Positions 1-9,130 are shown, counted from the first letter of the stretch. The stretch is DNA of 64,000 nucleotides from CAVSMC01 sp963798655 (GCA_963798655.1 CAWCUH010000012.1:124001-188000); one strand, 5' to 3'. A program made the numbers and translations. Notes: generated from the letters alone by a model not told the origin.

Positions 1-104
1 GCCCGTGCAGCGCCTTTGGTCGACCGCGGTCGACCGCCGGGCGCAAAATGCGGAACGCCGCCGCGGTCGGCGGCGATACTGGAGCCATCGCCGCCGCTTC
101 GCAT

Positions 105-386
105 ATGACGTTGCTCTACGCCCTTCCGCTGCTGATCGCGATGGCCCTCGCCTGGCTGCTCGTTCGCCACGCGCGCGATCGCCGGCGCACGCAGCTCTTT
201 CGCGATCGCCTGAAACGGCAATCGAAGCGGCCGAAGCTCAAATCGCGCAGCGACAGCGAGCGCTCGGAGATGCGTGCTTACGATGACGCGACCACGGTTG
301 CACGCACGATCCAGAAAACCGAGCCGGCAAAGACCGACCCGGCGGTGCAGAGCGCCGATGGAACGCGCTCGCGCACGAAGCTGTAG
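105..386 (+). CDS. small membrane-anchored basic protein, unknown
   Basis: The reading frame opens upstream, but the ATG at 105 gives a protein of 93 residues that starts directly with a hydrophobic segment (about residues 2-20, rich in Leu and Ala). A strongly basic stretch and a hydrophilic tail follow. This looks like a single N-terminal membrane anchor with a cytoplasmic tail. No family was recognised. It lies about 100 bp upstream of the CsbD-like gene on the same strand. High Arg content and high GC make a chance frame possible, so confidence is moderate. Confidence 0.45.
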   Translation: MTLLYALPLLIAMALAWLLVRHARDRRRTQLFRDRLKRQSKRPKLKSRSDSERSEMRAYDDATTVARTIQKTEPAKTDPAVQSADGTRSRTKL

Positions 387-487
387 TCCGCGACCTACTT
401 CCTTCTCAGCCCGCCCGAGGTTCGCGCCGCCCGGTACACGCGCGATACTGGGAAGTCGGCAATATGCCGTTATCGAAGGAGAAGCGC

Positions 488-700
488 ATGAACGAAAACC
501 AGGTCAAGGGAACCGCGAAGGACATCGCGGGCAAGGTGCAGCAGAAGGTCGGCGAAGCGACCGGCAGCACCGAGCAGCAGATCAAGGGCGGCGCGAAGCA
601 GGTCGAAGGCAACGTGCAGAAGGGCGTCGGCGACGCCGAGGAAAACCTGAAGCGCGCACGCGACGACATGCGCGACCGGGATGACCGACAAACGCGCTGA
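488..700 (+). CDS. CsbD family stress-response protein
   Basis: This 70-residue hydrophilic protein begins MNENQVKGTAKDIAGKVQQK and repeats the pattern K-G-x-A-K/Q-x-V/I-x-G-x-V-Q, which is the hallmark of the CsbD/YjbJ family. These small soluble proteins are abundant under general stress; their biochemical role is unknown. The ATG at 488 is chosen over the upstream in-frame ATG at 464 because family members start at this motif and a purine-rich GAAGGAGAAG stretch sits just before it. The gene is monocistronic and is followed after 20 bp by a strong intrinsic terminator. Confidence 0.85.
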   Translation: MNENQVKGTAKDIAGKVQQKVGEATGSTEQQIKGGAKQVEGNVQKGVGDAEENLKRARDDMRDRDDRQTR

Positions 701-720
701 TGCTCCAACGGCAACACCGA

Positions 721-752
721 AACGCCCCGGCCCGTCCGGGGCGTTTTTTTTC
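721..752 (+). terminator. intrinsic terminator after the CsbD gene
   Basis: A perfect 10-bp stem (AACGCCCCGG pairs with CCGGGGCGTT) with a 5-nt loop is followed by a run of eight T. It lies 20 bp after the CsbD stop and just before the end of the convergent pirin gene, so it may serve the plus strand mainly. Confidence 0.9.
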
Positions 753-763
753 GGCTGTTGCCG

Positions 764-1663
764 CTACGGGTAGTCGACCACGCCGCCGGGGCCGCGATCG
801 GGCAACGGAATGAATTCGGTTTCACCCGGGACACGTGCGTAGCGGCCGGCTTTCCACTGCGCTGCCGCTTCGCGGATTCGCTCGGCGCGGCTCGACACGA
901 AGTTCCACCAGACGAAGCGCGGCGCGTCGAGTGGCGGACCGGCGATCGCAAGCACACGTGCCCCCGACGGCGCCGCGATCGGCGCTTCACCGCCGGCGCG
1001 CACAACCGCGAGCTCGCCCGCGGTGAACGTCTCGCCGTCGATCGCGATCGCTCCGTCGAACACGTAGACGGCGCGCTCGTCGTGATCGGCGGGCAGCGTC
1101 AGCGTAGCGCCGGGCGCGAGCCGGGCATCGGCGTAGAACATCGCCGACAGCGTCTGCACCGGCGACTGCTCTCCCCAGCCGCGACCGAGGATCAGGCGGA
1201 TCGTCGCGCCATCGAGCTCGATCGCCGGCACGCCCGCGTAATGCGCGAACGCGGGCTGCGCCTCCTCGTGCGCGAGCGGCAGCGCGACCCATAGCTGAAT
1301 GCCGGACAGCCGGGCGCCGCCGCTTCGCAGCGCGTCCGGCGTGCGCTCCGAATGCACGATGCCGCGCCCGGCCGTCATCCAGTTCACTTCGCCGGGCCGG
1401 ATCGTCTGCACGCTGCCGAGGCTGTCGCGGTGCAGCACCTCGCCCTCGAAGAGATAAGTCACCGTCGCGAGCCCGATATGCGGATGCGGACGGACGTCGA
1501 GGCCCTTGCCGGCAGGCAGCGCGACGGGCCCGAACGCGTCGAAGAAGACGAAGGGACCGATGCTCTTGCATTGCGCAGCGGGCAATGCGCGGCGAACGCT
1601 GAAGCCGTCGCCGAGTTCGCGCAACGGCGGATTGATCCGTGTCTGCACCAAATTGGAGGTCAT
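764..1663 (-). CDS. pirin family protein
   Basis: The protein has 299 residues, the normal pirin length. The N-terminal cupin carries the metal-site signature with two close histidines (PHPHIGLATVTYL), then the typical stretch with HRDSLGS, VNWMTAGRGIVHSER and GIQLWVALP. The C-terminal pirin_C domain ends in the usual VWWNFVSS-like segment. Pirins bind Fe(II); some act as quercetinases, others as regulators, and the substrate here cannot be told. The start at 1663 (MTSNLVQTRI) fits family members; an upstream extension to 1843 looks like out-of-family sequence. The gene is convergent with the CsbD gene. Confidence 0.9.
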   Translation of the reverse strand: MTSNLVQTRINPPLRELGDGFSVRRALPAAQCKSIGPFVFFDAFGPVALPAGKGLDVRPHPHIGLATVTYLFEGEVLHRDSLGSVQTIRPGEVNWMTAGRGIVHSERTPDALRSGGARLSGIQLWVALPLAHEEAQPAFAHYAGVPAIELDGATIRLILGRGWGEQSPVQTLSAMFYADARLAPGATLTLPADHDERAVYVFDGAIAIDGETFTAGELAVVRAGGEAPIAAPSGARVLAIAGPPLDAPRFVWWNFVSSRAERIREAAAQWKAGRYARVPGETEFIPLPDRGPGGVVDYP

Positions 1664-1836
1664 GCGCCGAGGTTCTCCGCGTGAGATGCGCGAGCGCTGA
1701 AGTTGCCGCTGCGCCGGACGATATCCGCCTATAGTGCGCGATTCGCCGGCCGCTGTGCGAGCCGGAGGAACTCGTCGTCGCGCACGGATCACTAACCCGG
1801 TACCGCAACCGCTTCCCTCTGCACGACGCTCGCGCC

Positions 1837-2214
1837 ATGTCACCGCTCGCCAACGCCCGTTGCGGCGGCTCCGATGTGCGCGAATCGCTGTGCAGCCTGC
1901 TGTACCGCTACTGGTTCTGGGAATGGCTGTTCGTCGACATGGCGAGCGCGCGCGGAATGTACCAGCGGCGCGCCGCGTGGCGGCACAACGTCGCGCAACG
2001 GCGGCACCTGCCGGTGTACATGCGGCGCTGGCTCGTGCTGATGGCCGCGAATCTCGGTGTCGCGGCCGTCTTCGAAAAGGCGCTCGCCTGGATGCTTTCG
2101 GCAGCGCTCTTCTACACGAACGGCTGCATCGCGGTCTGCGTGCTCGTCGTTACGGTCATCGGCTGGGTGTTCCTCGGCCGTTCGACACCGCTCGGCCCAC
2201 CGGGGTCGATCTAG
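1837..2214 (+). CDS. hypothetical membrane protein
   Basis: This 125-residue protein has aromatic-rich N-terminal residues, a basic middle with several Arg, and two predicted membrane segments (about residues 64-80 and 96-114). No family was recognised. It is divergent from pirin, with the start about 170 bp away, and precedes the zinc-finger/TM gene by about 105 bp on the same strand. Confidence 0.55.
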   Translation: MSPLANARCGGSDVRESLCSLLYRYWFWEWLFVDMASARGMYQRRAAWRHNVAQRRHLPVYMRRWLVLMAANLGVAAVFEKALAWMLSAALFYTNGCIAVCVLVVTVIGWVFLGRSTPLGPPGSI

Positions 2215-2319
2215 CGCCATTGCCCGAAGGCCGGGAGGGAATAGCGGGCCGCGCCAACGGTTTACTGAAGGCATAGACACGCTGCGCCGGCTCGACATCC
2301 GGCCGGCGCGAGGCGCAGC

Positions 2320-3021
2320 ATGGCCACCCGGATTCGCTTCGCGCCGCCCCCCGGCGGCAGCGGCGGGTCCGATGTGGCGTTCCCGGACGACACGCAGATG
2401 ACCGATCGCGACCCGCCCACCGGCGACGCGGCCCACAAGGTCGCGGACGTCCTGCTGCCTTGGCTCGCCAACGGCACGCTCGAAGGCGACCAGCTCGCCT
2501 TCGTCGAAGCGCATCTGCGCGACTGCGCGCAGTGCCGCAGCGAGCTCGCGTGGCTGCGCGGACTCAACGCCGCCTGCATCGCCGCGAGCGCGTCGCCGCA
2601 GGCGGCAGGCGCGGCACGCCGGCTGGGCTCGGCGCTCGAGACGCCGCCCGCGGCGCTGCGATGGCGGGCCAGGCGCGCGCGCACGTGGACGCTCGGCGTG
2701 GCAGCGGCGGCGCTGATCGCCGTCGGCAGCGCCTGGATCGCCGGCGCCGGCATGCAGCCGCTCTACCGCACGCTCGGTGCGCGCGATGCGCCGGCGGTGG
2801 CGAACGCGTCGATCGTTGTCGTGTTCGACCCCGCGACCACCGAGTTCGAGCTTCGTCGCATCGTGCGCAGCGCTGGCGCGCGGATCGTCGACGGTCCGAC
2901 GCAAACCAACGCCTACGTGCTCGACGTCGCACCGGCGCAGCGGCAGCAGGCGCTCGCGGCGCTTCGCGGCGAGCGCGCGGTGATGCTCGCCGAGCGGCTC
3001 GACGGCGGAGCGACGCAGTGA
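2320..3021 (+). CDS. zinc-finger (anti-sigma-like) single-TM protein
   Basis: The 233-residue protein has three parts. The cytoplasmic N-terminal domain carries the anti-sigma zinc-finger signature H65-x3-C69-x2-C72 (HLRDCAQC). One membrane segment follows at about 123-143. The periplasmic domain (about 160-233) is reminiscent of inhibitor-I9/propeptide-like alpha/beta folds. Transmembrane anti-sigma factors hold an ECF sigma factor at the membrane, but no sigma factor gene is adjacent. The stop overlaps the GTG start of the downstream subtilase by 4 bp, so the two are translationally coupled and probably act together. An alternative start is ATG 2398, which keeps the finger. Confidence 0.75.
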   Translation: MATRIRFAPPPGGSGGSDVAFPDDTQMTDRDPPTGDAAHKVADVLLPWLANGTLEGDQLAFVEAHLRDCAQCRSELAWLRGLNAACIAASASPQAAGAARRLGSALETPPAALRWRARRARTWTLGVAAAALIAVGSAWIAGAGMQPLYRTLGARDAPAVANASIVVVFDPATTEFELRRIVRSAGARIVDGPTQTNAYVLDVAPAQRQQALAALRGERAVMLAERLDGGATQ

Positions 3022-4277
3022 CGTTTCGCGGGCTCGCGCTCGCCGTGCTCGTCTGCGGCTGGCTTGGCGCCTGCACGAGCGTCGAGCCGCGCGCCGACGC
3101 CCGCGCGGAGGCCGCAAGCGCCGACACGCAGCTCCTCGTCATGCTGCGCACGGCGCCGCCGCATTTCCGCCCGGATATCGACTACGCGGGCAGCTACGAC
3201 ACGCGCGCAGGACGCGATGCGCGCAAGCGTGTCGCGCGGGCGCTCGCCGCGCAGTACGGCCTCACGATCGTCGACGACTGGCCGATGCCGGCGCTCGGCG
3301 TCGACTGCTTCGTCATGCAGGCGCCGCGCGGCACGCCGGTCGAAGCTCTGAGCGAGCGGATCTCGCGCGACGACCGCGTCGAGTCGGCGCAGGCGATGAA
3401 CCTCTTCCACGTCCTCGCGCACGACGATCCGCTGTATCCGCTGCAGCCGAGCGCGTCGAGATGGCATCTGGCCGATATCCATCGCATCTCGACAGGTCGG
3501 CACGTTCGCATCGCCGAAATCGACACCGGCGTCGAGACGACGCACCCCGACCTCGCCGGGCAGGTCGCCGTCGCGCGCGATTTCGTCGACACACGCACCG
3601 ACATCGCGGAGGCGCACGGCACGGCGGTGGCCGGCATCATCGCCGCGCGCGCGGACAACGGCGCCGGCATCGCCGGCATCGCGCCCGACGCGGAACTGCT
3701 CGCGCTACGCGCCTGCTGGCAGCCGTCGCCCGACGGCGGCGCGGCGTGCAGCAGCTTCACGCTCGCGAAGGCGATGCAGTTCGCGCTCGATTCGCGCGCA
3801 CAGGTCCTGAACCTGAGCCTCGGCGGCCCGCGCGACCGGCTGCTCGAGCGCCTGATCGACGCCGCGATCGCACGCGGCACGACCGTGGTGGCGGCCGTCG
3901 ATCCCTCCGCGCGCGACGGCGGCTTCCCGGCGTCGCACCGCGGCGTTCTTGCCATCGCCGGCGAGGACGTGCACGATCTTCCGGCCGACGCGCTGCAAGC
4001 GCCGGCAACCGACGTCCCGACGACGCTCGTCGGCGCGCGCTGGGGGTTCGTCAACGGCTCGTCGTATGCGGCGGCTCACGTGAGCGGCCTGGTCGCACTG
4101 TTGCGTGAGCTTTCGCCCAATCTGTCGCCGAACGACCTGCGAGACGCGCTCCTCGGGCGCGCCATGCCCGCGAGCGCGCCGCCGCGCCCGGTGGTCGATG
4201 CCTGCGCCGCGGTCGCGCGCATCGCGGGGATGTGCGCATGCGCCTGCGGCCGCGACGCCAACGCGGCGCTGCGCTGA
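3018..4277 (+). CDS. S8 subtilisin-like serine protease, lipoprotein
   Basis: The start is GTG 3018, inside the stop of the upstream gene. The 419-residue product begins with a lipoprotein signal ending LGAC (Cys19). The peptidase domain has the subtilase triad: Asp169 in AEIDTGVETTHPDL, His200 in AHGTAVAGI and Ser349 in NGSSYAAAHVSG. The block that normally reads AAGN and supplies the oxyanion Asn reads AAVD here, so activity may be altered. The N-terminal 20-140 region looks like a propeptide. It is probably anchored in the outer membrane, facing the periplasm, where it could cleave or be restrained by the domain of the upstream TM protein; that link is inferred from coupling only. Confidence 0.85.
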   Translation: MTFRGLALAVLVCGWLGACTSVEPRADARAEAASADTQLLVMLRTAPPHFRPDIDYAGSYDTRAGRDARKRVARALAAQYGLTIVDDWPMPALGVDCFVMQAPRGTPVEALSERISRDDRVESAQAMNLFHVLAHDDPLYPLQPSASRWHLADIHRISTGRHVRIAEIDTGVETTHPDLAGQVAVARDFVDTRTDIAEAHGTAVAGIIAARADNGAGIAGIAPDAELLALRACWQPSPDGGAACSSFTLAKAMQFALDSRAQVLNLSLGGPRDRLLERLIDAAIARGTTVVAAVDPSARDGGFPASHRGVLAIAGEDVHDLPADALQAPATDVPTTLVGARWGFVNGSSYAAAHVSGLVALLRELSPNLSPNDLRDALLGRAMPASAPPRPVVDACAAVARIAGMCACACGRDANAALR

Positions 4278-4287
4278 GCGCGCGGGC

Positions 4288-4968
4288 TTGCGGCTCGTCG
4301 CCGGCGTCGCCCTCGCGCTGATCCACTCGCTCGCCGCCGCCCAGCTGTCGGCAACCGCGAGCCTGCTGTCCGATTATCGCTATCGCGGCGTTTCGCTGTC
4401 CGACAGCAAGCCCGCGGCGCAGGCCGGCGTCGCGTACGACGACCCGAGCGGCTGGTACGCGGGACTCTTCGCCTCGACGGTCCGCTATGCGATGCCGGAC
4501 GAACGCAGCGTGCAGACCATTGCCTACGCCGGCCATGCGTGGCGAACGGCAGCCGGCGCATCGTACGAGGCGGGCGCGAGCTTCACGCACGTCGGCGGCT
4601 CCCTCGGCTACGACTATCCGGAGATCTACGTCGGGTTCGCGTCCGATCCGGTGTCGGGCCGGCTGTACTACGCGCCGCGCTACTCGGGATACGACACGGA
4701 CACGCTGTACGCCGAGCTGAACGGCGTGCTGCGCCTGGACGATCGCGTCCGGCTGCTCGCGCACGCCGGCGTGCTGCGAAGCCCGGTCGACCTCCCGTAC
4801 TTCCACCGGCCGCAGTACGTCGTCGACGGCCGTGCCGGCATCGCGTTCGACATCGAGCGCGTCACCGTGCAGGTCGCCTGGGTCGGCGTGAGCTCGAGCG
4901 CCGCGTATCCGTTCACGGTCACCGGCAGCCGCAACCGCGCCGTCGTCGCGCTGTCGACGACGTTCTGA
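4288..4968 (+). CDS. TIGR02001-like secreted/outer-membrane protein
   Basis: The frame has no ATG in a sensible place. TTG 4288, 10 bp after the protease stop, gives 227 residues beginning with a signal peptide (LRLVAGVALALIHSLAAA, cleaved before QLSATA). The mature protein opens with the family pattern LLSDYRYRGVSLSD and shows alternating aromatic/Gly strands (GWYAGLFAS, YEAGASFTHVGG), ending in a Phe as beta-barrel proteins do. This matches the conserved proteobacterial family TIGR02001 (Gcw_chp) of unknown function. It is third in a likely operon with the zinc-finger protein and the protease. Confidence 0.7.
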   Translation: MRLVAGVALALIHSLAAAQLSATASLLSDYRYRGVSLSDSKPAAQAGVAYDDPSGWYAGLFASTVRYAMPDERSVQTIAYAGHAWRTAAGASYEAGASFTHVGGSLGYDYPEIYVGFASDPVSGRLYYAPRYSGYDTDTLYAELNGVLRLDDRVRLLAHAGVLRSPVDLPYFHRPQYVVDGRAGIAFDIERVTVQVAWVGVSSSAAYPFTVTGSRNRAVVALSTTF

Positions 4969-4975
4969 AGCCGCG

Positions 4976-5651
4976 TCACCCGCCGAGGCTTGCGAGCCAG
5001 CGCTCCACCGTCAGCGCGACGTCGTCGAGCACGCCGGCGTCGCTGCGCCCGCTCGCCTTCGGTCACGTGGAACGCATGGTCGGCGCCGTCGAGCCAGTGC
5101 ATCTGCCAATTCGCGCCGAGAGCCGACACCGTCCGATCCATCAGCTCGCGCATGCAAAGCGCGTCGCGCGTGCCGTTGATGCAGAGCACCGGCATCGTGA
5201 TCCGCGCGAGATGCGCGTCGCGAAGCTTTTCCGGCTGCCCGGCGGGATGCAGCGGATAGGCGAGCAGCAGCAGGCCGTCGGCGTCGAACCCGTCGGCGGC
5301 GAGCATCGACGCGGCGCGGCCGCCCATCGAACGACCACCGATCAGAAGCCGCTCGGGGCGCAGCTCGTCACGCGCGAGCGCGACGACGCTCGCGATCGTG
5401 GCGACGAGCCGCGGCATCGGATCGGGCCGCCGGCTCCTGTTCTCGCTGTACGGAAAATTGAACCGCAGCACGTCGACGCCGCGCTCGCGCAGCGTCTGCG
5501 CGGTCGCGAGCATCGCGCGATCCGCCATGTGACCTCCGGCGCCGTGCGCGAACACGAACACGCGATTGGATGCGTGCGCACTTGCACGCTGCAACGCCAC
5601 GCCGATGTCATCGCCGTCGATGCGAAGCCGCCATTCGCGCTCGTCGTTCAT
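4976..5651 (-). CDS. alpha/beta hydrolase, KANL3/Tex30-like (frameshifted)
   Basis: Residues 1-200 form an alpha/beta-hydrolase of the small dienelactone-hydrolase-like type: HGAGG oxyanion loop, nucleophile Ser108 in GGRSMGG, Asp163 in NGTRDALC and His192 in DGADHAFH. After GEGER-like residues around 5044-5060 the frame breaks. Skipping one base restores a normal C-terminus, SDAGVLDDVALTVERWLASL, ending at a TGA at 4976-4978. Read without correction, the frame runs on into the opposite-strand gene to 4680 with low-complexity Arg-rich sequence. Esterase or hydrolase activity is expected from the triad; the substrate is unknown. The tail is convergent with the TIGR02001-like gene. Confidence 0.8.
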
Positions 5652-5726
5652 GCGGCAGAAGGCTGCGGAAGTGACATGCGCTCTATCGACGACATGCAGG
5701 CCCGCGCGGCATGGCGCCGGCTTTCG

Positions 5727-7379
5727 CTAGATCGCTGCCTGCATGCGCCGAATCAGGATGTCGATCATGTCATCGCCGCCGGGTGAGCGCACGCGCGACT
5801 GGCGCAGCAGGCGGACGAGATCGGCGTTGGCGATCGCACGGTAGTCGCCGCGGATCAGGATGCCGGCGATCGCGCGCTGGACGTCGAGCGACTTCGCGAG
5901 CCGGAACAGATGCGCGAGCGACTCGAGGCTCGCGCGATCGGCCACGCGCTGCTGCGCGAGCGTGTCGAGCGCGCGCAGCTGCGCATCCGGGCGACTCATG
6001 CGCGCAATTCCGGCGGTGAGCGCGCGCAGCTCGGCCGCGTCGCCGATCGGGCGATGACGCAGGTACACCTGCGCCGCCTCGGCGTCGGCATCGTCGGCGC
6101 TCACGAGCGCGTCGAGCACGTGCGCATGCGCGTCGTGGTTGCCGAGGCACGCGAGCAGCGCCGCGTCGCGGCCCCTGCCGAGCGAGGCGGGCAGCGCGGC
6201 GACGTCGCCCGCCAGCGCGCCGTCGCGGTTCAGCGTGCACGCGAGGTCCACGTCCGCCGCGCCGATCGCATCGTGCGCAAGCCGATCGCGGAACATCTGC
6301 ACGAGCTCGGCCCGCTGCTGCTGCGGCGTGAGCCAGCCGAGCCGGCCGGCGATGTCGATCATTCGCGCGCGAATCGACGGCTCGTCGGCGTCGCGCGCGA
6401 AGTCGAGGAAGCGCGAGCGCGCCGGCGCGTCGGTCGCGATCGCATCGAGCGCCTGCGCCACCTCGGGGAGCTGTCGCTCGACGTCACCGACCGCACGAAT
6501 CGCCTTGTCGATCGGATCGATCAGCATTCGCACTTCGGCGACATCACGATCGAGCAGCGAATGGACGAAGTCGACCTTCTGCGCGAGCGAAAGCCGGTCG
6601 TCGGCGAAGCGGCAGGCGTCATCGCGCGCGGCCGCGTTCACGTCGGTCGCCGTCATGCCGGTCGCGACGGTCATCGAGCTTGGCGCGAACAATGCGAGGA
6701 GCCTCGCATTCGGCTTGCCGGTCGCGACGTCGGGACCCGCGCCCGCCTGGAAGAAGCGCTCGAGCAGCGGACCGGCGCTGCGGCCGAGCGGCGCCTTCGA
6801 CGAGAATCCGTAGATGACCGGCACGTCGTGGAAGATCTGTCGCATCCGGTCGCGGTTGCTTTGCGCGTGCCGCTCGCCGAGCGCGTGCGCGAGCGCGAGC
6901 GCGTCGGCAACCGAGTGCCCGGCGCGCATCAGGCTGCGCGCAATCTCCGGCGACGGCGTGTAAGCGGGCTGCGCGTTCAGCGTGTTGCAGCCGAACAGGT
7001 ACACCTCCTTCAGCTGCGAGAACACGCCCGGGCACGAATCGCTGCACGAGGCGCGGTCGAGCTCGTCGGTGGGCAGCGATTCGCTCTGGTCGAAGCGGTC
7101 GGTGTAGAAGACGTCGCCGCCGTCGAAATGACCGGAGATGATCAACGCATCGCAGCGCACGTTGCGCCGGCACGCCGACGCGAGCCAGTCGGGACGGCCG
7201 CGCTCGACGAGCTCGACGAAGTCGTAGTCGCCGGCGGGCAGATAGCGGCGGAACGTCTCGCGCTCGTCGGGCGAGTTGACGGTGATCGTGCAGACGGTCT
7301 TGCGCTCGCCGTGCGCGGCGAGCGGCATGAGCGCGGCGAGCAGCGCCAGCGCGACGGCGATACGACTCAAATGATGCAT
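5727..7379 (-). CDS. secreted caspase-fold (CHAT/C11-like?) protein
   Basis: The product has 550 residues with a clear signal peptide (about 1-23, cleaved near AAHG). Residues 75-140 show the arrangement of clan CD cysteine peptidases: a hydrophobic strand then SGH (ALIISGHFDG, His84) and a second strand ending in VYLFGCNT (Cys131), as in CHAT and related domains. A conserved YGFSSKAPLG follows, and the C-terminal half (about 260-550) is a helical repeat region like HEAT repeats. Export is unusual for CHAT proteins. No partner gene is adjacent. The family assignment is by motif only; catalysis is inferred. Start ATG 7379 is chosen because it opens directly into the signal peptide. Confidence 0.6.
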   Translation of the reverse strand: MHHLSRIAVALALLAALMPLAAHGERKTVCTITVNSPDERETFRRYLPAGDYDFVELVERGRPDWLASACRRNVRCDALIISGHFDGGDVFYTDRFDQSESLPTDELDRASCSDSCPGVFSQLKEVYLFGCNTLNAQPAYTPSPEIARSLMRAGHSVADALALAHALGERHAQSNRDRMRQIFHDVPVIYGFSSKAPLGRSAGPLLERFFQAGAGPDVATGKPNARLLALFAPSSMTVATGMTATDVNAAARDDACRFADDRLSLAQKVDFVHSLLDRDVAEVRMLIDPIDKAIRAVGDVERQLPEVAQALDAIATDAPARSRFLDFARDADEPSIRARMIDIAGRLGWLTPQQQRAELVQMFRDRLAHDAIGAADVDLACTLNRDGALAGDVAALPASLGRGRDAALLACLGNHDAHAHVLDALVSADDADAEAAQVYLRHRPIGDAAELRALTAGIARMSRPDAQLRALDTLAQQRVADRASLESLAHLFRLAKSLDVQRAIAGILIRGDYRAIANADLVRLLRQSRVRSPGGDDMIDILIRRMQAAI

Positions 7380-7480
7380 CGGCAGAGCGGCGCGAAAAGA
7401 GCGCGCAAGTATCGCACGCCGCGCACCGCCGACAACGGCGATCGCGCGCGTCGTTGATCGCCGGCAACAAATTCGGGCGG

Positions 7481-9106
7481 TCAGCGCGAGATGTCGACGA
7501 CGATGCCTTCGTCGGCGCGCAGCGCCACCGGCCCCGCGGCAAGCGGGCCCTCGCGGTCGAGATGCGTGGTCAGCAGCAGCGTGCCGTCGACGGGCGGCAG
7601 CTCGCGCGACTCGTGGCCGAGGTTGAGCGCGACGAGCAGGCGCTCCCCGTCCTCGGTGCGCTGGTACGCGATGACGTCGGACGGTGCGCTTACGAGGCGC
7701 TTCGAACCCTTGACGAGCGCGGGATGGCTGCGCCGCAGCGCGATCAGCCGACGGTAGAGCTCGAGGATCGACCGCGGATCGCGCGCGAGCGTGTCCACGT
7801 TGCGCTCCGGATGGGTCGGGCTCACCGGCAGCCACGGCAAGCCGGTCGAAAATCCGGCGTTCGGCGACGCATCCCATTGCATCGGCGTTCGCTGGGGATC
7901 GCGTCCGACGCCGACGGCGCCGGGCTCGCGCTTGGTCCACGTGTCCCGTGCAAGCTCGGCGGGAATCGGCGCATCGTCCATGCCGATCTCGTCGCCGTAG
8001 TAGAGCGTCGGCGTGCCGCGCAGCGTGAGCAGCAGCATCGCGGCGATGCGCGCCTGCGCGGCGCCCACGCGGGAGGCGATCCGCGGCTGATCGTGATTGC
8101 CGATCACCCAGTTCGGCCATTCGCCCGGCGGCACGAGGCGCTCGTACTCGGCGATGATCGCGGTGATCTCGCGCGCGTTCCACGGCGCGAGGATCAGCTG
8201 AAAGTTGAACGGCATGTGCACGCCGCTGCCGTCGACGCCGTAGTACGCGACCAGCCGCTCGATCGGAAGATAGATCTCGCCGATCAGCACGCGGCCGCGA
8301 TAGGCGTCGATGACGCGGCGCATTTCACCGATCACCTCGAAGACCCCGGGCTGATCGGCCGAGTACGTGTGCAGCACGCTGCGCACCGACGGGTCGCCCG
8401 GCTTGTAGTCCGGATTCGGCGGGTTGTCGCGCAACTGCGCGTCCTTGATCAGATGCCACAGCACGTCGACGCGAAAGCCGTCGACTCCACGGTCGAGCCA
8501 GAAGCGCAGCACGTCGTACATCGCCGCGCGCACGTCGGGGTTGCGCCAGTTGAGGTCCGGCTGCTCGGCGAGAAACGCGTGGTAGTAGTACTGGCCGGTA
8601 TGCGGATCGAGCGTCCACGCGCCGCCGCCGAAGTTGCTGACCCAGTTGTTCGGCGGCCCGCCGCCCGGCGCCGGCTCGTGCCAGATGTACCAGTCGCGGC
8701 GGGGATTGTCGCGCGACGCGCGGCTCTCGACGAACCAGGGGTGCCGATCCGACGTGTGGTTGGGCACGAAGTCGAGAATCAGCCTGATGTCGCGCCGATG
8801 CGCCTCGGCCACGAGCGCGTCGAAATCCGCGAGCGTGCCGAACTGGGGCGCGATGTCGCGATAGTCGCTGATGTCGTAGCCGCAGTCGGCCATCGGCGAC
8901 GGGTAGATCGGCGACAGCCAGATCGCATCGACGCCGAGCCACGACAGGTACTCGAGACGGCCGCGGATGCCGGCGAGATCGCCGCTGCCGTCGCCGTTGG
9001 AATCCTGGAAGGACAGCGGATAGATCTGGTAGACGATGCCGCGTCTCCACCAATCGTCCACCCCAACTCCGTCGGCCCGCGCGCTTGCCATCGCCGATGA
9101 GACCAT
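7481..9106 (-). CDS. GH13 alpha-glucosidase
   Basis: The 541-residue protein shows the GH13 regions in order: DFVPNHTS (112-119), GFRVDVLWH with nucleophile Asp214, GEIYL with acid/base Glu277, and GNHDQPR with transition-state Asp339. The start YQIYPLSFQDSNGDGSGDL is typical of oligo-1,6-glucosidase/alpha-glucosidase/sucrose-hydrolase-like members that act on alpha-glucosyl oligosaccharides. No signal peptide, so cytoplasmic. ATG 9106 is used; ATG 9091 is an equally good alternative. The next gene upstream on the strand is the small zinc-ribbon protein. Confidence 0.92.
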   Translation of the reverse strand: MVSSAMASARADGVGVDDWWRRGIVYQIYPLSFQDSNGDGSGDLAGIRGRLEYLSWLGVDAIWLSPIYPSPMADCGYDISDYRDIAPQFGTLADFDALVAEAHRRDIRLILDFVPNHTSDRHPWFVESRASRDNPRRDWYIWHEPAPGGGPPNNWVSNFGGGAWTLDPHTGQYYYHAFLAEQPDLNWRNPDVRAAMYDVLRFWLDRGVDGFRVDVLWHLIKDAQLRDNPPNPDYKPGDPSVRSVLHTYSADQPGVFEVIGEMRRVIDAYRGRVLIGEIYLPIERLVAYYGVDGSGVHMPFNFQLILAPWNAREITAIIAEYERLVPPGEWPNWVIGNHDQPRIASRVGAAQARIAAMLLLTLRGTPTLYYGDEIGMDDAPIPAELARDTWTKREPGAVGVGRDPQRTPMQWDASPNAGFSTGLPWLPVSPTHPERNVDTLARDPRSILELYRRLIALRRSHPALVKGSKRLVSAPSDVIAYQRTEDGERLLVALNLGHESRELPPVDGTLLLTTHLDREGPLAAGPVALRADEGIVVDISR

Positions 9107-9130
9107 CGTGCGCCGCCGGGCGTTCGAACG

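Noticed and set aside
2220..2320. Sigma factor gene next to the zinc-finger protein
   Set aside because: No ECF sigma motif was found in any frame near 1700-2320, so the zinc-finger protein is not called a proven anti-sigma factor.
7454..9100. 548-codon frame antisense to the alpha-glucosidase
   Set aside because: No conserved motif and biased composition; the GH13 gene explains the stretch.
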